This document shows, in pieces, positions 34,417-45,854 of a stretch of 64,000 nt of DNA. This DNA is from Brevundimonas sp. (GTDB lineage: Bacteria > Pseudomonadota > Alphaproteobacteria > Caulobacterales > Caulobacteraceae). The translations under genes and the position numbers were made by a program. Every line of letters starts with the position of its first letter. Position 1 is the first letter of the stretch. The stretch is taken from NCBI RefSeq assembly GCF_029946145.1, contig NZ_JAQSDY010000009.1, positions 186,001 through 250,000 on the forward strand. The letters run 5' to 3'. A model generated the notes under the pieces. It was not told where the DNA came from. It worked only from the letters and a program-made list of their open reading frames with translations, and did no database searches.

Positions 34417-35502
34417 TCAGGCGGCCTTTGACGCGGTCGAGCCGAAATGCGGGTTCAGCTCGCCCCTGGCGTAGCGCTGGGCCATCTGGGCCGTCGAAAG
34501 GGGCCGGATCTTCGACGCCTGCCCTTCACAGCCGAACTGGACGAAGCGCTCCTGACAGAGTTTGCGCATCGCCTCCTTGGCGGGCTTCAGATAGGCGCGG
34601 GGGTCGAACTCGCCGGGCTTCTCGGCGAGGATTTTCCGGATCGCGCCGGTCATGGCCATGCGGTTGTCGGTGTCGATGTTGATCTTGCGCACGCCGTGCT
34701 TGATGCCGCGCTGGATTTCCTCGACCGGCACGCCCCAGGTCTGGGGCATCTCGCCGCCGTACTGGTTGATGATGTCCTGCAGGTCCTGCGGCACCGAGGA
34801 AGAGCCGTGCATCACCAGATGGGTGTCGGGCAGACGGCGATGAATTTCCTCGATCACATTCATGGCCAGGACGTCGCCGTCGGGCTTGCGCGTGAATTTG
34901 TAGGCGCCGTGACTGGTGCCCATCGCAATCGCCAGAGCGTCGACCTGGGTCTCGCGAACGAAATCGACGGCCTGATCCGGATCGGTCAGCAACTGCGAGT
35001 GATCCAGCTTGCCCTCGAAGCCGTGGCCGTCCTCGGCCTCGCCCATGCCGGTCTCGAGCGAACCCAGCACGCCCAGTTCGCCCTCGACCGAGACGCCGCA
35101 GCTGTGGGCCATCTGGACCACGCGGCGGGTGACGTCGACATTGTATTCGTAGCTGGCGGGGGTCTTGGCGTCCTCTTCCAGCGAGCCGTCCATCATCACC
35201 GAGGTGAAGCCGTACTGGATGGCCGTGGCGCAGGTGGCCGGGCCGTTGCCGTGGTCCTGGTGCATGCAGACCGGGATGTGCGGATACAGTTCGGCGAGGG
35301 CGTCGATCAGCTTGGCCAGGACGATGTCGTTGGCATAGTTCCGCGCGCCGCGGCTGGCCTGGATGATGACGGGGGCGTTGACCGCCTCGGCCGCCTCCAT
35401 GATCGCCAGCCCCTGCTCCATGTTATTGATGTTGTAGGCGGGCAGGCCGTAGCCGTTCTCGGCCGCGTGATCGAGAAGCTGTCGCAGCGTGATGCGCGCC
35501 AT
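34417..35502 (-). CDS. fba: Fructose-bisphosphate aldolase, class II
   Basis: A 361-residue zinc aldolase that interconverts fructose-1,6-bisphosphate and the triose phosphates. CMHQDHGNG contains the catalytic Asp and a zinc His; [14 protein letters not shown] and GTSHGAYKF supply further metal ligands; [10 protein letters not shown] and [11 protein letters not shown] bind the phosphate. It has AGGAGA before the ATG. It lies 83 bases downstream of pgk in the gap-pgk-fba series, consistent with a glycolytic/gluconeogenic operon. Confidence 0.96.
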   Translation of the reverse strand: MARITLRQLLDHAAENGYGLPAYNINNMEQGLAIMEAAEAVNAPVIIQASRGARNYANDIVLAKLIDALAELYPHIPVCMHQDHGNGPATCATAIQYGFTSVMMDGSLEEDAKTPASYEYNVDVTRRVVQMAHSCGVSVEGELGVLGSLETGMGEAEDGHGFEGKLDHSQLLTDPDQAVDFVRETQVDALAIAMGTSHGAYKFTRKPDGDVLAMNVIEEIHRRLPDTHLVMHGSSSVPQDLQDIINQYGGEMPQTWGVPVEEIQRGIKHGVRKINIDTDNRMAMTGAIRKILAEKPGEFDPRAYLKPAKEAMRKLCQERFVQFGCEGQASKIRPLSTAQMAQRYARGELNPHFGSTASKAA

Positions 35503-35585
35503 GGGGTGTCTCCTGAGCCCGTATGTTTTACCGGTGGTTTAGCCGCCCTGCGCCTTGAAGTCACGCAATGTAACAACGCAAGCCG

Positions 35586-36782
35586 TCAGACCCTGAGCGC
35601 CTCGACGCCCGGCAGGGGCTTGCCCTCCATCCACTCCAGGAAGGCTCCGCCGGCGGTGGAGACGAAGGTCATGTCGTCGGCCACGCCGGCATGGTGCAGG
35701 GCCGCGACCGTGTCGCCGCCGCCGCCGACCGCGGTCAGGACGCCCGCCTTTGCCAGGGCGGCCGCATGATGGGCGACCGCGACGGTGGCCGTGTCGAAGG
35801 GCGGCACCTCGAACACGCCCAGGGGGCCATTCCAGATGAGGGTCTTCGAGGCGGTCAGGGCGTCGACCAGGCGCGCGACGCTGGCCGGACCGGCGTCCAG
35901 GATCTTGTCGTCCGCCGACAGCGGCTGACCGGCGACGACCGTGCGTGCGGCCGCGCCGGGCTTGACCTCGGTCGCTACGATGAAGTCCACGGGCAACAGA
36001 ATCTCGCAGCCCCGGGCACTTGCTTCGGTCAGAATTTCGCGGGCGGTGTCGGCCATGTCCCGCTCGGCCAGCGAGCCGCCGATATCGATCCCTTGGGCGA
36101 ACAGGAAGGTGTTGGCCATGCCGCCGCCGATGGCCAGCCGGTCCAGCTTGCCGACGAGGTTCTTCAGCAGGTCCAGCTTGGTCGAGACCTTGGCCCCGCC
36201 GACGATGCCGATGACCGGCTTCTGCGGCTTGCCGAGCGCGGCGTCCAGCGCGTCCAGCTCGCGGCGCATGGACTCGCCGGCATAGGCGGGCAGCAGTCGG
36301 GCGAGACCCTCGGTCGAGGCGTGGGCGCGGTGGGCGGCGGAGAAGGCGTCGTTGACGTAGATGTCGCCGAGTTCGGCCAGTTGCCGCGCAAAGGCGGGGT
36401 CGTTGGCTTCCTCGCCTGGGTGAAAGCGGACGTTCTCCAGCAGGAGGACGCCGCCGAGGTGCAGATCAGCGATCATGGCCTTGGCCTCATCGCCCACGCA
36501 GTCGGTCGCGAACCGGACCGGGGCTCCCAGCAGATGTTCGAGGTCGTCGACCACCGGCTGCAGGCTCATCGACGGCACGACCTTGCCCTTCGGCCGGTCG
36601 AAATGCGCCAGCAGGGCCACCTTCGCCCCGGCGTCGCGGAGCCGGTTTATGGTCGGCAGGGCGACGCGCAAACGGGTGTCCTCGGTGACCTTGCCGTCCT
36701 CCATCGGAACGTTGAAGTCGACGCGGACCAGGGCGGTCTTGCCGGCGAGGGAGGGGGCGTCGTCGAGGGTGCGGAAGGTCAT
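35586..36782 (-). CDS. pgk: Phosphoglycerate kinase
   Basis: A 398-residue enzyme making ATP from 1,3-bisphosphoglycerate. [16 protein letters not shown] near residue 18 is the substrate loop; [47 protein letters not shown] and the nucleotide loop [10 protein letters not shown] are intact. The start at 36782 has GGAGGAG seven bases upstream. Three bases of that site are part of the distal arm of a 32-base inverted repeat between gap and pgk, so structure could affect pgk translation. Confidence 0.97.
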   Translation of the reverse strand: MTFRTLDDAPSLAGKTALVRVDFNVPMEDGKVTEDTRLRVALPTINRLRDAGAKVALLAHFDRPKGKVVPSMSLQPVVDDLEHLLGAPVRFATDCVGDEAKAMIADLHLGGVLLLENVRFHPGEEANDPAFARQLAELGDIYVNDAFSAAHRAHASTEGLARLLPAYAGESMRRELDALDAALGKPQKPVIGIVGGAKVSTKLDLLKNLVGKLDRLAIGGGMANTFLFAQGIDIGGSLAERDMADTAREILTEASARGCEILLPVDFIVATEVKPGAAARTVVAGQPLSADDKILDAGPASVARLVDALTASKTLIWNGPLGVFEVPPFDTATVAVAHHAAALAKAGVLTAVGGGGDTVAALHHAGVADDMTFVSTAGGAFLEWMEGKPLPGVEALRV

Positions 36783-36793
36783 GCATTTTCTCC

Positions 36794-36924
36794 TCCGCTC
36801 ATCCCGGCGAAAGCCGGGACCCGGTGCTTTCGAGAGGCACAACCACCGGGATCACGAGCGGTGCGAAACTGGACGCGGTCATCGCCCAAAGAACCGGGTC
36901 CCGGCTTTCGCCGGGATGAGCGGA
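36794..36924. repeat. 32-base perfect inverted repeat between gap and pgk
   Basis: Arms at 36794-36825 and 36893-36924 are exact reverse complements, separated by 67 bases. Each arm contains its own small hairpin, CCCGGC-GAAA-GCCGGG, a GNRA-type loop. I recall similar ATCCCGGCGAAAGCCGGGA words as dispersed intergenic repeats in Brevundimonas and relatives; that should be checked. In the gap-pgk transcript the arms could form a very stable stem that covers part of the pgk ribosome binding site. Confidence 0.9.
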
Positions 36925-36934
36925 CAGTTTGGTC

Positions 36935-37942
<1,008 letters not shown>

Positions 37943-38050
37943 GGGGCGGTCTCCGAAGAAGGGCTGAATGTCGGCGCTTCAATGGAACCGGCGGGCGCGA
38001 GGATCAACCCCGCGCCCGTAACAAGGCGTGATCAACTGTAACGCTGCAGC

Positions 38051-39364
38051 TCAGTCCGTGCGGCGCGCGCGTGGCCCGGGACCGCCGAGGTTGAGCGAGT
38101 CCATGGTCACGACCCGCCCCGCCTCATCCCGCGAGAACTGCACCCGTCGGCCCGGGTCTCCCACCACCGTGAACAGGTTCTCGCCCAGTGGCGCGAGCAC
38201 GACGGGCGGACGACGACCGCGGACGACGTGCAGCCTGTCCCCCACCACCGACACGGTTTGCTCGCCATAGGCGCCGGCGTAAGGCGTCAGGTCGCCTGAC
38301 CCGGTCGTCGAGTTCATCGCCTGCAGCGCCCAGGCGGCGTCGGTGCGGCTGCTGTCGGCGGCCACTATTGCATCCAGAGCCAGGGTCTGGGCCCGCGTCA
38401 GGGCCTGATCCCACGGCACGGCCACATCCGGGATGACGCCCGTCCCTTCCCAGTTGCCGCCGGTGTTCGGGTTCTTCGGCGAGCCCTGCGAGATGAAGAC
38501 CGCGAAGCCGCCGTCGACGGGGACCATGCCCCCGGGATTGGCCGCCCCGCCCGAGGCCTCGCCGACGATCGTCGCGCGGCGGGCGCCCTGCAGGGTGTAG
38601 GGGAAGGCCTCGCCCGCCGAGCCGGTGCGGCCGCTGATCAGCACATAGACGGGAACCTCCAGCCGGGGGCTCGGATGAAAGACCGCCGGAGCCTCGCTCT
38701 CGGCGCCCTCGCGGCTGTGGAAAATGTTGTAGATCGGCGCGTTCGCGGGCGTGAAGGCGCTGGTCAGATAGCCCACCATGGACGGGGCTCCGCCGCCGTT
38801 GTCCCGCAGGTCGAAGATCACCGCATCGGCGTCGGCGACGAAGGTCAGGGCTGCATCGGCCGCGCGCCGGGCCGGGTCGGCGGGATCGTCGAAGTCGATG
38901 TTCGAGAATTGGCGCAGGTCGATATAGCCGATGTTGCCGGGCTGGATCTCGACCTTGCGGAAGCCGTAGTGGCCGCGGGCCTCCATCGGGTTGGCTGGCC
39001 GCGCGAGGCGGCGCATCGGCTCGCCGGCCCCCGCCGCCGACGGCGACCCCGGGGCTCGAACGACAGGGCCAGGACCGGGCCGGGCGGGTGCGTTCGGGTC
39101 CCAGGCGACGTTGAAATGGGCGTCGAGCGGGCGCAGGCGACGGCTCAGCGCCGCCGCCAGGTCGCGTTCTTCGGTCAGGGCGTCGAAGGCGCCCGTCGCG
39201 CTTTCGGCCTCCAGCTCGTCGGCGATGCGGTCTCCGGCGACAGGATCGAAATACAGGTCGCGAATGCGGCCCGCGACGGCCTCGACCGTCTCGCGGGGCG
39301 GCGGGGTCTGGGCGAGGGCGGGGAAGGCCGCGATCAGGGCGGCGGCGAAGAACAAGGCTCGCAT
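38051..39364 (-). CDS. S41-family (C-terminal processing/tricorn-like) peptidase, secreted
   Basis: A 437-residue protein with a Sec signal (MRALFFAAALIAAFPALAQ). An N-terminal helical domain precedes the S41 core: IGYIDLRQFSNIDF, AVIFDLRDNGGG and the Ser-containing VLISGRTGSAGEAFPY; EASGGAANPGG follows. The C-terminal 80 residues form a separate beta domain (YAGAYGEQTVSVVGDRLHV). Its start overlaps the stop of the histidine kinase gene (TGATG), so it belongs to the response regulator - kinase - peptidase operon. It may process a periplasmic protein in that signalling circuit; that is inference. Confidence 0.88.
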   Translation of the reverse strand: MRALFFAAALIAAFPALAQTPPPRETVEAVAGRIRDLYFDPVAGDRIADELEAESATGAFDALTEERDLAAALSRRLRPLDAHFNVAWDPNAPARPGPGPVVRAPGSPSAAGAGEPMRRLARPANPMEARGHYGFRKVEIQPGNIGYIDLRQFSNIDFDDPADPARRAADAALTFVADADAVIFDLRDNGGGAPSMVGYLTSAFTPANAPIYNIFHSREGAESEAPAVFHPSPRLEVPVYVLISGRTGSAGEAFPYTLQGARRATIVGEASGGAANPGGMVPVDGGFAVFISQGSPKNPNTGGNWEGTGVIPDVAVPWDQALTRAQTLALDAIVAADSSRTDAAWALQAMNSTTGSGDLTPYAGAYGEQTVSVVGDRLHVVRGRRPPVVLAPLGENLFTVVGDPGRRVQFSRDEAGRVVTMDSLNLGGPGPRARRTD

Positions 39365-40941
39365 CAGGGCGTCTCCGTCGGACGATTGACAAGGGGCAGG
39401 GTCAGGCGGGCGATCAGGCCGCCGCCAGGCCGGCTGGTCAGGGTCACGTCGCCCCCGAACGCCCGCGCCGCCTGCCGGGCCACCGTCAGACCGAGTCCGG
39501 CCCCGCCCGTCTCGCGGCTGCGCGAGCGTTCGGCCCGGTGGAAGGGTTCGAACACGGCCTCCAGCTCGCTCTCGGCCAGGCCGGGGCCGTCGTCCTCGAC
39601 GAGGATCACCGCACGACCGTCTTCCGACAGCGCCTTCACCCGGGCCGCGTCGCCGAATTTGACGGCGTTGGCGATCAGATTGGCGAGGGCGCGGCGCAGG
39701 GCCGCGGGATCGGCCTCGACCGGCAAGGCGGTCCCGTTGGTGAAGCTCACGGCCGCGCCGGTTTCGGAGAAGCCGACCGCGCAATCCTCGGCCAAACCGG
39801 CGAGATCGAACCGCTCGCGCCGTTCGGGGGTCGCCTCGCCCCGCACATAGGCCATGGCCTGGGCGATCAGGGCGTCCATCTCCTCGATGTCGGCGGCCAT
39901 GCGGTCGCGCACCGCCTCGGGGGCCTGTTCGGCCCGGAAGCGCAACCGGGTCAGGGGCGTGCGCAGATCGTGGGCGATGGCCGCCACTGTCTGGGTCCGT
40001 CGGCTCATATGGTCGCGCAGGGACGCCTGCATGTCGTTGAAGGCGTGGATGGCGGTGCGGACCTCGCTGGGGCCTGACGGCGTCAGCGGCTCGGCGTCGG
40101 GGTCCGCGCCCAGCCGTTCGGCGGCGTCGGCGAAGACGCGGATCGGCCGGGTCAGCCGCCGCGCCATGAACCAGACCAGCGGAGCCAGCAGCAGCATGGA
40201 TATGGCCAGGGCCAGCAGCACCCGCTGTTGCCACGGCGACAGTAGTCCGCGCGGCGGCTCGACCGTGGCCCAGCGCCCGTCCGGCTGAAGCACCGAGGCG
40301 GCGAAGGGCGCGAACGTCAGCTGGTCCGCCAGCACCGTGAACTGGCGCGTCTCGCGGTCGATGATGAAAGCGCCGCTCGATCCGTGCGGCATGACGTGGC
40401 GCATGGTCAGCCGGGCCCGGATCTCGGCGCCCTGACGCATCGCCGTCACCTCCCTCGGGGCAGCCGGCAGCGGCGGCTCGGGAGGCGGGGGCGGAGGCGG
40501 GGGAGCCGGAGCCGGAGCGGGCGCGGGGCGCCTGCCGTCAACGAAGACGAAGTTGAGATGATCCCGCACGGCGGCGTCCGATGGCGCGCCGATCCGCTTT
40601 CCCGGCCGGTCGTGATCGACACGGACGCGCACGGTCTCCGGCTCGACTCCCAGCCGCTGGGCCAGGCCCGCGGTGATGGCCATGGCCATGGGGTCGTCCC
40701 GTTCGGACGGATCGAGCTCGGTAGGGCGGTCGGTCAGACGTCGCCGCAGCGTGCGCCCATCGGAAGTCTCGGCCGGCTGTCCCTTCAGCGCATTGGCCGC
40801 CGACTCGATGCTGAAACCGGCGGGCCTGGGCTCGGGCGCCAGCAGCACCACCCCGAAGGCCACGGCCTGGGACATGACGACGGCCAGCGCCGCCAGGGCC
40901 GCCACCTGGACCAGAACCGGGAAGGACGACGGACGTCTCAC
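39364..40941 (-). CDS. Sensor histidine kinase (EnvZ-like)
   Basis: A 525-residue membrane kinase. One membrane helix near residues 8-33, then a periplasmic domain of about 200 residues with a poly-Pro/Ala linker (near 130-160), a second helix near 237-258 and a HAMP domain (ARRLTRPIRVFADAAERLG). The H-box AAIAHDLRTPLTRLRFR, NLIANAVKF, VEDDGPGL and GGAGLGLTVARQAA are complete. Its start overlaps the response regulator gene by four bases. The Pro-rich periplasmic linker is unusual for the family. Confidence 0.93.
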   Translation of the reverse strand: MRRPSSFPVLVQVAALAALAVVMSQAVAFGVVLLAPEPRPAGFSIESAANALKGQPAETSDGRTLRRRLTDRPTELDPSERDDPMAMAITAGLAQRLGVEPETVRVRVDHDRPGKRIGAPSDAAVRDHLNFVFVDGRRPAPAPAPAPPPPPPPPEPPLPAAPREVTAMRQGAEIRARLTMRHVMPHGSSGAFIIDRETRQFTVLADQLTFAPFAASVLQPDGRWATVEPPRGLLSPWQQRVLLALAISMLLLAPLVWFMARRLTRPIRVFADAAERLGADPDAEPLTPSGPSEVRTAIHAFNDMQASLRDHMSRRTQTVAAIAHDLRTPLTRLRFRAEQAPEAVRDRMAADIEEMDALIAQAMAYVRGEATPERRERFDLAGLAEDCAVGFSETGAAVSFTNGTALPVEADPAALRRALANLIANAVKFGDAARVKALSEDGRAVILVEDDGPGLAESELEAVFEPFHRAERSRSRETGGAGLGLTVARQAARAFGGDVTLTSRPGGGLIARLTLPLVNRPTETP

Positions 40942-41669
40942 GCAGGGCCCCGCGCGCCGGCATGTCGCTCGACCTTGACGTCGAACATGTATCCCTCGCC
41001 CCGAAGGGTCTGGATCATCTCCAGGCCCGAGCCGTCGTCCAGCTTCTTCCGCAGCCGACTGATCTGCACGTCCATGGCCCGGTCGAACACATCGGCGTCG
41101 GCCCCTCGCGCCCGCTCCAGTAACTGATCTCGGGTCAGCACCCGGCCCGGCCGTTCGGCGAAGGCGCGCAGCAGTGCGAATTCGCCGGCCGACAGGGCGA
41201 CGGCGCGCCCGTCAGGCCGCGTCAGTTCACGGCGCAGCAGGTCAAGCCGCCAGCCGGCGAAGGCCAGGGCTGGACCCTCGGCTGCCGCCTCATCGCGCGG
41301 CCGGCGCAGCACGGCGCGAACCCGGGCCAGCAGTTCGCGGGGATTGCAGGGCTTGGCCAGATAGTCGTCCGCTCCCAGCTCCAGCCCGATGATCCGGTCG
41401 GTGTCCTCGCCCATGGCCGAAAGCATCACGATCGGCGGGCCGCCCTTGCCTGACAGGCGGCGGCATACCGACAGCCCGTCCTCCCCGGGCATCATCAGGT
41501 CCAGCACGATCAGGTCGGGGGCCCGGCGTGCGACGGCCCGGTCCATCTCGGCGGCCGAGGCGGCGCCTGTCGCGTCATAGCCGTGCTGGCCCAGATAGTC
41601 GCACAGCACCTCGCGGATGCCGGGGTCGTCGTCTACGACAAGGATGCGGGGTGCGGCTTCGGCTTGCAT
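40938..41669 (-). CDS. OmpR-family response regulator
   Basis: A 243-residue regulator. The receiver has ILVVDDDPGIREVL, the phosphoacceptor Asp in LIVLDLMMPGEDGLS and Lys in DDYLAKPCNP. The winged-helix output domain has LSAGEFALLRAFAERPGRVLTRDQLL and DVQISRLRKKL. First gene of the operon with the kinase and the S41 peptidase. The start is taken at 41669; ATG at 41678 is equally possible. It is divergent from the EF-hand gene 128 bases away, a likely target by position. Confidence 0.94.
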   Translation of the reverse strand: MQAEAAPRILVVDDDPGIREVLCDYLGQHGYDATGAASAAEMDRAVARRAPDLIVLDLMMPGEDGLSVCRRLSGKGGPPIVMLSAMGEDTDRIIGLELGADDYLAKPCNPRELLARVRAVLRRPRDEAAAEGPALAFAGWRLDLLRRELTRPDGRAVALSAGEFALLRAFAERPGRVLTRDQLLERARGADADVFDRAMDVQISRLRKKLDDGSGLEMIQTLRGEGYMFDVKVERHAGARGPA

Positions 41670-41796
41670 GACCGCCATTGTGCCGAACCGGGCGCTCGCC
41701 GTCATTTCAGCGCTGAAACATTTCTCGGGCGGCCTGAAACACGGGCGAAAGGGCGGCGTGGTCGAACAACGTGCTTCACAACGGGAACCCACGCCC

Positions 41797-42447
41797 ATGC
41801 TGACCCTGATCGCCCTGTCCGCCTTACTGATGCAGGACCCGCCCGCGCCGCCCGCCCCGCCGGCGCCCCCGGCTCCGCCTGAGGTCCACACCCGCTTCAT
41901 GATGATGGGCGACGGACCCGGCGGCCTGGACAAGGACGGCGACGGCCAGATCTCGCGCGAAGAGTTCGCCGCGCCGATGAACGACCACTTCGCCCGCATG
42001 GACAAGGACAGCGACGGCCGCCTGTCGACCGAGGAAATGACGGCCGGCCACGGCGAGCACGACGTCATGATCCGCCGCGGTCCGGGCGGCGAGGGCGGCC
42101 CCGGCGCCCACCACTTCGAGCTGCGCCGTCCCGGCGCGCCCGGCGCCCACGCGGGACACGAGGTCCGCACCATGGTCTTCACGGGCCGCGGCGAAAGCGG
42201 CCCCCACGGCCCCGGAGAGCACAATGTGATCGTCCGCCAGCTCGGCGGTCCGGACGGCGAGCACAGGATGGACGCCGACAACGATGGCCGCGTCAGCGAG
42301 GCCGAGTTCACCGGGCCGCTGCGCGAGGCCTTCACCCGCATGGACGCCGATCGCTCGGGCTTCATCGAGGAAGGCGAACGCGGTCAGGGCCATGACGTCC
42401 AGGTCTTCACCCACCGGATGGAAACGCGACAGAATCGTGAAGACTGA
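41797..42447 (+). CDS. Exported EF-hand calcium-binding protein
   Basis: A 216-residue protein. A short hydrophobic N-terminus (MLTLIALSALLM) is followed by a Pro/Ala repeat (PPAPPAPPAPPAPP). Four EF-hand loops are visible: DKDGDGQISREEF, DKDSDGRLSTEEM, DADNDGRVSEAEF and DADRSGFIEEGE. The middle is Gly/His-rich (residues about 85-150). It probably binds calcium or other divalent ions in the periplasm. Its position, divergent from the response regulator, suggests that the two-component system controls it, but this is inference. Confidence 0.82.
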   Translation: MLTLIALSALLMQDPPAPPAPPAPPAPPEVHTRFMMMGDGPGGLDKDGDGQISREEFAAPMNDHFARMDKDSDGRLSTEEMTAGHGEHDVMIRRGPGGEGGPGAHHFELRRPGAPGAHAGHEVRTMVFTGRGESGPHGPGEHNVIVRQLGGPDGEHRMDADNDGRVSEAEFTGPLREAFTRMDADRSGFIEEGERGQGHDVQVFTHRMETRQNRED

Positions 42448-42502
42448 TCCGCCCGGCGACTTCGTGATTTGAAACCCGGCGAAGGTGCCCTCTAATGGCG
42501 CC

Positions 42503-43801
42503 ATGATCTTCCGTCGCCTGTTCGAACGACTGGCCGTGTCAGCCGCGATGAGCCTTGCGCTCTTCGCGGCTCCGGCGTTCGCGGGCGATCCCGCGATCCC
42601 GTCGGCGGCCCCGTCCCCGGCTCCTGCCTCTGCACCTGCGGCGCCCAGCCGTGACCGCATCAGGATGAACCAGCGGGTCTTCGACCAGGTCTGGAACGAG
42701 GTTCGGCGCGAGTACTACGATCCGCATCTGCACGGGGTCGACTGGAGCGCGGCCCGCCGGACATGGCGGCCGGTGGCGCTGGCCGCTCCGGACGACCGGA
42801 TGCTGTACCGGTCGCTGCGCGAGATGCTGAATTTGCTGGACGACGACCACGCCGGCGCCGCTCCGCCCGCCGTGGCGCGCCGTCAGGACCAGTTGCGCGC
42901 ACCCCGCGCCGCCGTCGGTCTGTCCCTGCGCGCCGATCGGGACAATCAGGACAGCTATCTGGTGGAACAGGTCCGCGAGGGCTCGCCCGCGGACGAAGCG
43001 GGCGTGGGCGTCGGCTGGCGGCTGATCACCGACGGGGCGACCGGCTGGACGCCGGAACAGGACGTCGTCGAGGGACGGCCACTGGTCCTCACCATGATCG
43101 ACGCCGAAGGCGCCGCGCGTCCTACCATCCTGAACCCGCGCGTCATGGAGCCTCGCCCGGCCTTCGTCGCCGACCGCACGCGCCCCAATGTACTGGTCTT
43201 GAGGGTCGAGGGATTCGAACAGGGTCTGGGCCGCTGGATGGGCCAGCAACTGGCCGATCTGGCCCCGGAGACAGACGTGGTTCTCGATTTGCGGGGCAAT
43301 CCAGGCGGCCGGCTGATGGAGGCGGATGCGGTGCTGAGCTGTTTCCTGCCGACCAACCGCGCCTGGGCGACCCGCACCTCGCGGAACGGTCGCCGGATCG
43401 AGCTGAAGACCGCCGGCGGATGCGGTGGGCTGACCGGGCCTGTCGCCAACGATGTGGCCGTACTGGTCGATGACCAGAGCCGCAGCGCCGCCGAGCTGAC
43501 GCCTGCCGCCCTGCAGGAGGCCCGTCGCGCCGTCGTGGTGGGAGTGCCGACGGCGGGCGCCGTCCTGATTTCGCAGGAGACGCGGCTGCCGGACGGCGGT
43601 CGGCTGACGCTCAGTCGGGCGGACTTTGTGACGTCCGGCGGCGTGCGGCTGGAGAAGCTGGGCGTGACGCCAGATGTCGCGGCGGCCGTGACGCCGCAGG
43701 ATCGCCGGGCCGGACGGGATCCCGCGCTCGAGGCGGCGGTCGCGGCTCTGGCCCCGCCGCGCCCGGACCGGGCGCAGGCCGCGATCGCCGCGCCGCTCTA
43801 G
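42503..43801 (+). CDS. S41-family peptidase-like protein, secreted
   Basis: A 432-residue protein with a signal peptide ([21 protein letters not shown]...). An N-terminal helical part ([23 protein letters not shown]) is followed by a PDZ-like region ([21 protein letters not shown]) and the S41 core [17 protein letters not shown]. The Ser motif reads [15 protein letters not shown]. The CtpA-type catalytic Lys is not seen: the region reads [14 protein letters not shown]. It may use another mechanism or be inactive. It overlaps the convergent purT at the stop codons. Confidence 0.85.
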   Translation: MIFRRLFERLAVSAAMSLALFAAPAFAGDPAIPSAAPSPAPASAPAAPSRDRIRMNQRVFDQVWNEVRREYYDPHLHGVDWSAARRTWRPVALAAPDDRMLYRSLREMLNLLDDDHAGAAPPAVARRQDQLRAPRAAVGLSLRADRDNQDSYLVEQVREGSPADEAGVGVGWRLITDGATGWTPEQDVVEGRPLVLTMIDAEGAARPTILNPRVMEPRPAFVADRTRPNVLVLRVEGFEQGLGRWMGQQLADLAPETDVVLDLRGNPGGRLMEADAVLSCFLPTNRAWATRTSRNGRRIELKTAGGCGGLTGPVANDVAVLVDDQSRSAAELTPAALQEARRAVVVGVPTAGAVLISQETRLPDGGRLTLSRADFVTSGGVRLEKLGVTPDVAAAVTPQDRRAGRDPALEAAVAALAPPRPDRAQAAIAAPL

Positions 43802-44991
43802 ACCGCGACCGGCCTGACCTTCGACGCCGCCAGACGGGCCCGCTCGCGCGCCTGGTCCGTTGTCGCGCCGCGCGCCGTCGCCACCCCCATGCGGCGGCGC
43901 TCATAGCTCTCGGGCTTGCCGAACAGACGCAGGTCGGCGGTGGGGACGGACAGGGCCTCGGCGACGCCGTCGAAAGCGATGCCAACCGCGTCCATGCCGC
44001 CATAGATCACCGCGCTGGCGCCGGTCTCGCGCTGGCTGACGTCGACGGGCAGGCCCAGGATGGCGCGGACGTGGAGCGCGAATTCGCTCATGGTCTGGGT
44101 AGCCAGCGTCACCAGGCCGGTGTCATGCGGGCGAGGAGACACCTCCGAGAACCAGACCTGATCCCCCTTCACGAACAGCTCGACCCCGAACACGCCCAGG
44201 CCACCCAGTGAATCCGTGACCTTGCCGGCGATATCCTGCGCGGATGCCAGGGCGGCGGGGGACATGGCCTGCGGCTGCCAGCTCTCGACATAGTCCCCCT
44301 TGACCTGCCGGTGGCCGATCGGGGCGCAGAAATCCGTCCGGACGGCTCCGTCGCGCATCGACCGGACCGTCAGCAGGGTGATCTCGAAATCGAAGTCGAT
44401 CCGGCCCTCGATGATGACCGTCGCAGTCTCGACCCGCCCGCCGGACTGGGCATAGGCCCAGGCGTCGGCGACCTGATCGAGAGACTCGACGAAGGACTGG
44501 CCCTTGCCCGACGAGGACATCACGGGCTTGACGAAGACGGGCAGGCCGATCTGTTCGGCGGCCTCGGCCAGGTCGTCGGCTGACGAGGCGAAGGCGTAGG
44601 GCGAGGTCGGCAGGTCCAGCTCTTCCGCCGCCAGTCGCCGGATACCCTCGCGGTTCATGGTCAGCTGCGTCGCTCTCGCGGTCGGAATGACGACGGCGTG
44701 CCCGGCCGCCTCGATCTCGGCCAGGACTTCTGTCGCGATGGCCTCGATCTCGGGCACGATGATGTGAGGCATCTCCGCCGCGATGACGCCGGCCAGGACG
44801 TGCGGATCCGTCATCGGAATGACGTGGCTGCGGTGCGCCACCTGCATGGCCGGGGCGTTGGGATAGCGATCGACGGCGATGACCTCGACGCCCAGCCGCT
44901 GCAGCTCGATCGCGACCTCCTTGCCCAGTTCGCCGGCGCCCAGAAGCATCACGCGAACGGCGGAGTCAGAGAGGGGCGTACCCAGGCGCAT
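43798..44991 (-). CDS. purT: Formate-dependent phosphoribosylglycinamide formyltransferase 2
   Basis: A 397-residue ATP-grasp enzyme that formylates GAR using formate and ATP, an alternative to Pur[70 protein letters not shown] and [14 protein letters not shown] are family hallmarks. It is the last gene of the tkt-VOC-esterase-purT series. It lies 18 bases after the esterase gene. Confidence 0.97.
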   Translation of the reverse strand: MRLGTPLSDSAVRVMLLGAGELGKEVAIELQRLGVEVIAVDRYPNAPAMQVAHRSHVIPMTDPHVLAGVIAAEMPHIIVPEIEAIATEVLAEIEAAGHAVVIPTARATQLTMNREGIRRLAAEELDLPTSPYAFASSADDLAEAAEQIGLPVFVKPVMSSSGKGQSFVESLDQVADAWAYAQSGGRVETATVIIEGRIDFDFEITLLTVRSMRDGAVRTDFCAPIGHRQVKGDYVESWQPQAMSPAALASAQDIAGKVTDSLGGLGVFGVELFVKGDQVWFSEVSPRPHDTGLVTLATQTMSEFALHVRAILGLPVDVSQRETGASAVIYGGMDAVGIAFDGVAEALSVPTADLRLFGKPESYERRRMGVATARGATTDQARERARLAASKVRPVAV

Positions 44992-45008
44992 GGTTCAGTC
45001 TCCGGCGG

Positions 45009-45854
45009 TCAGTTCGGGGGCGTTGGAACGGCGTACAGCCGCCGGAACGCATCCAGCGCGGCCCCGTGATAGATGGTGGCGTGGGTTTCGTCCGGACGCG
45101 GCTCAAACGTCCAGCTCACGCCGGGCAGGGCGTGATCGCGCAGGTTGGTGGTCAGCGTATCCATCAGCGCCTGCGCCTCGGCGCCCTCGTTCCCCATCGT
45201 CAGGATCAGGGTGCGCGGGTCGTTGGAATGATCGCGCAGATGGGCGCCCGACTGCCGGGCCAGCTTCCCGCCGTCCCACCACAGGCTGGGGCTGATGGCG
45301 ACATAGGCGTCGAACATCTGCGGTTCCTTGAGGAAAGTCTCGACCACGAACAGCCCGGCCAGAGACTCGCCCATCAGCCCCGTCTCGCCGCTGGCGCGGA
45401 AGCGCCCCTCGATGAACGGCTGCACCTCCTCCGCGACGAACCGCCGGAACCGGTCAGTGTGTCCCTGCGTCGGATAGCGGGCGATCAGCTCGGCGTTGTC
45501 GGTCGGCAGGGCCAGCTCGTTGCGGCGATCGACCGAGGCGATCCCGACCACGATCACGTCACGGGTCGTCCCGTTCACCGTCCCCAGTTGCGCCAGGCCC
45601 GAGATGTGGTGGAAGTCCTGCCACGTGGTCCCGCCGTCCAGCAGATACAAAACCGGATATCGTGCCTCGCTCTCCGCATATCCGGGCGGCAGCCAGACGT
45701 TGATCTCGCGCGTCGCGCCCATCACCGTCGAGGGCAAGGCGTACGACTGGCCGATGATGATCGGCGTCGGCTCCGACTGCGCCGCGACCGGCGGTGCGGC
45801 CGCCAGAAGCGCACCGGTCATCAGCAGGGCCGCCATCGCCGTTCGCAACATCAC
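45009..45854 (-). CDS. Putative secreted esterase (esterase D / IroE-like)
   Basis: A 281-residue protein with a Sec signal ending PPVAAQ. INVWLPPGYAESEARYPVLYLLDGG and GLMGESLAGLFVVETFLKEP (nucleophile Ser in GESLAG) are typical of the esterase PF00756 family; DETHATIYH carries the likely His. Relatives act on siderophore esters or short acyl esters. There are no siderophore genes nearby, so the substrate is unknown. Four-base overlap with the VOC gene upstream. Confidence 0.83.
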   Translation of the reverse strand: MMLRTAMAALLMTGALLAAAPPVAAQSEPTPIIIGQSYALPSTVMGATREINVWLPPGYAESEARYPVLYLLDGGTTWQDFHHISGLAQLGTVNGTTRDVIVVGIASVDRRNELALPTDNAELIARYPTQGHTDRFRRFVAEEVQPFIEGRFRASGETGLMGESLAGLFVVETFLKEPQMFDAYVAISPSLWWDGGKLARQSGAHLRDHSNDPRTLILTMGNEGAEAQALMDTLTTNLRDHALPGVSWTFEPRPDETHATIYHGAALDAFRRLYAVPTPPN

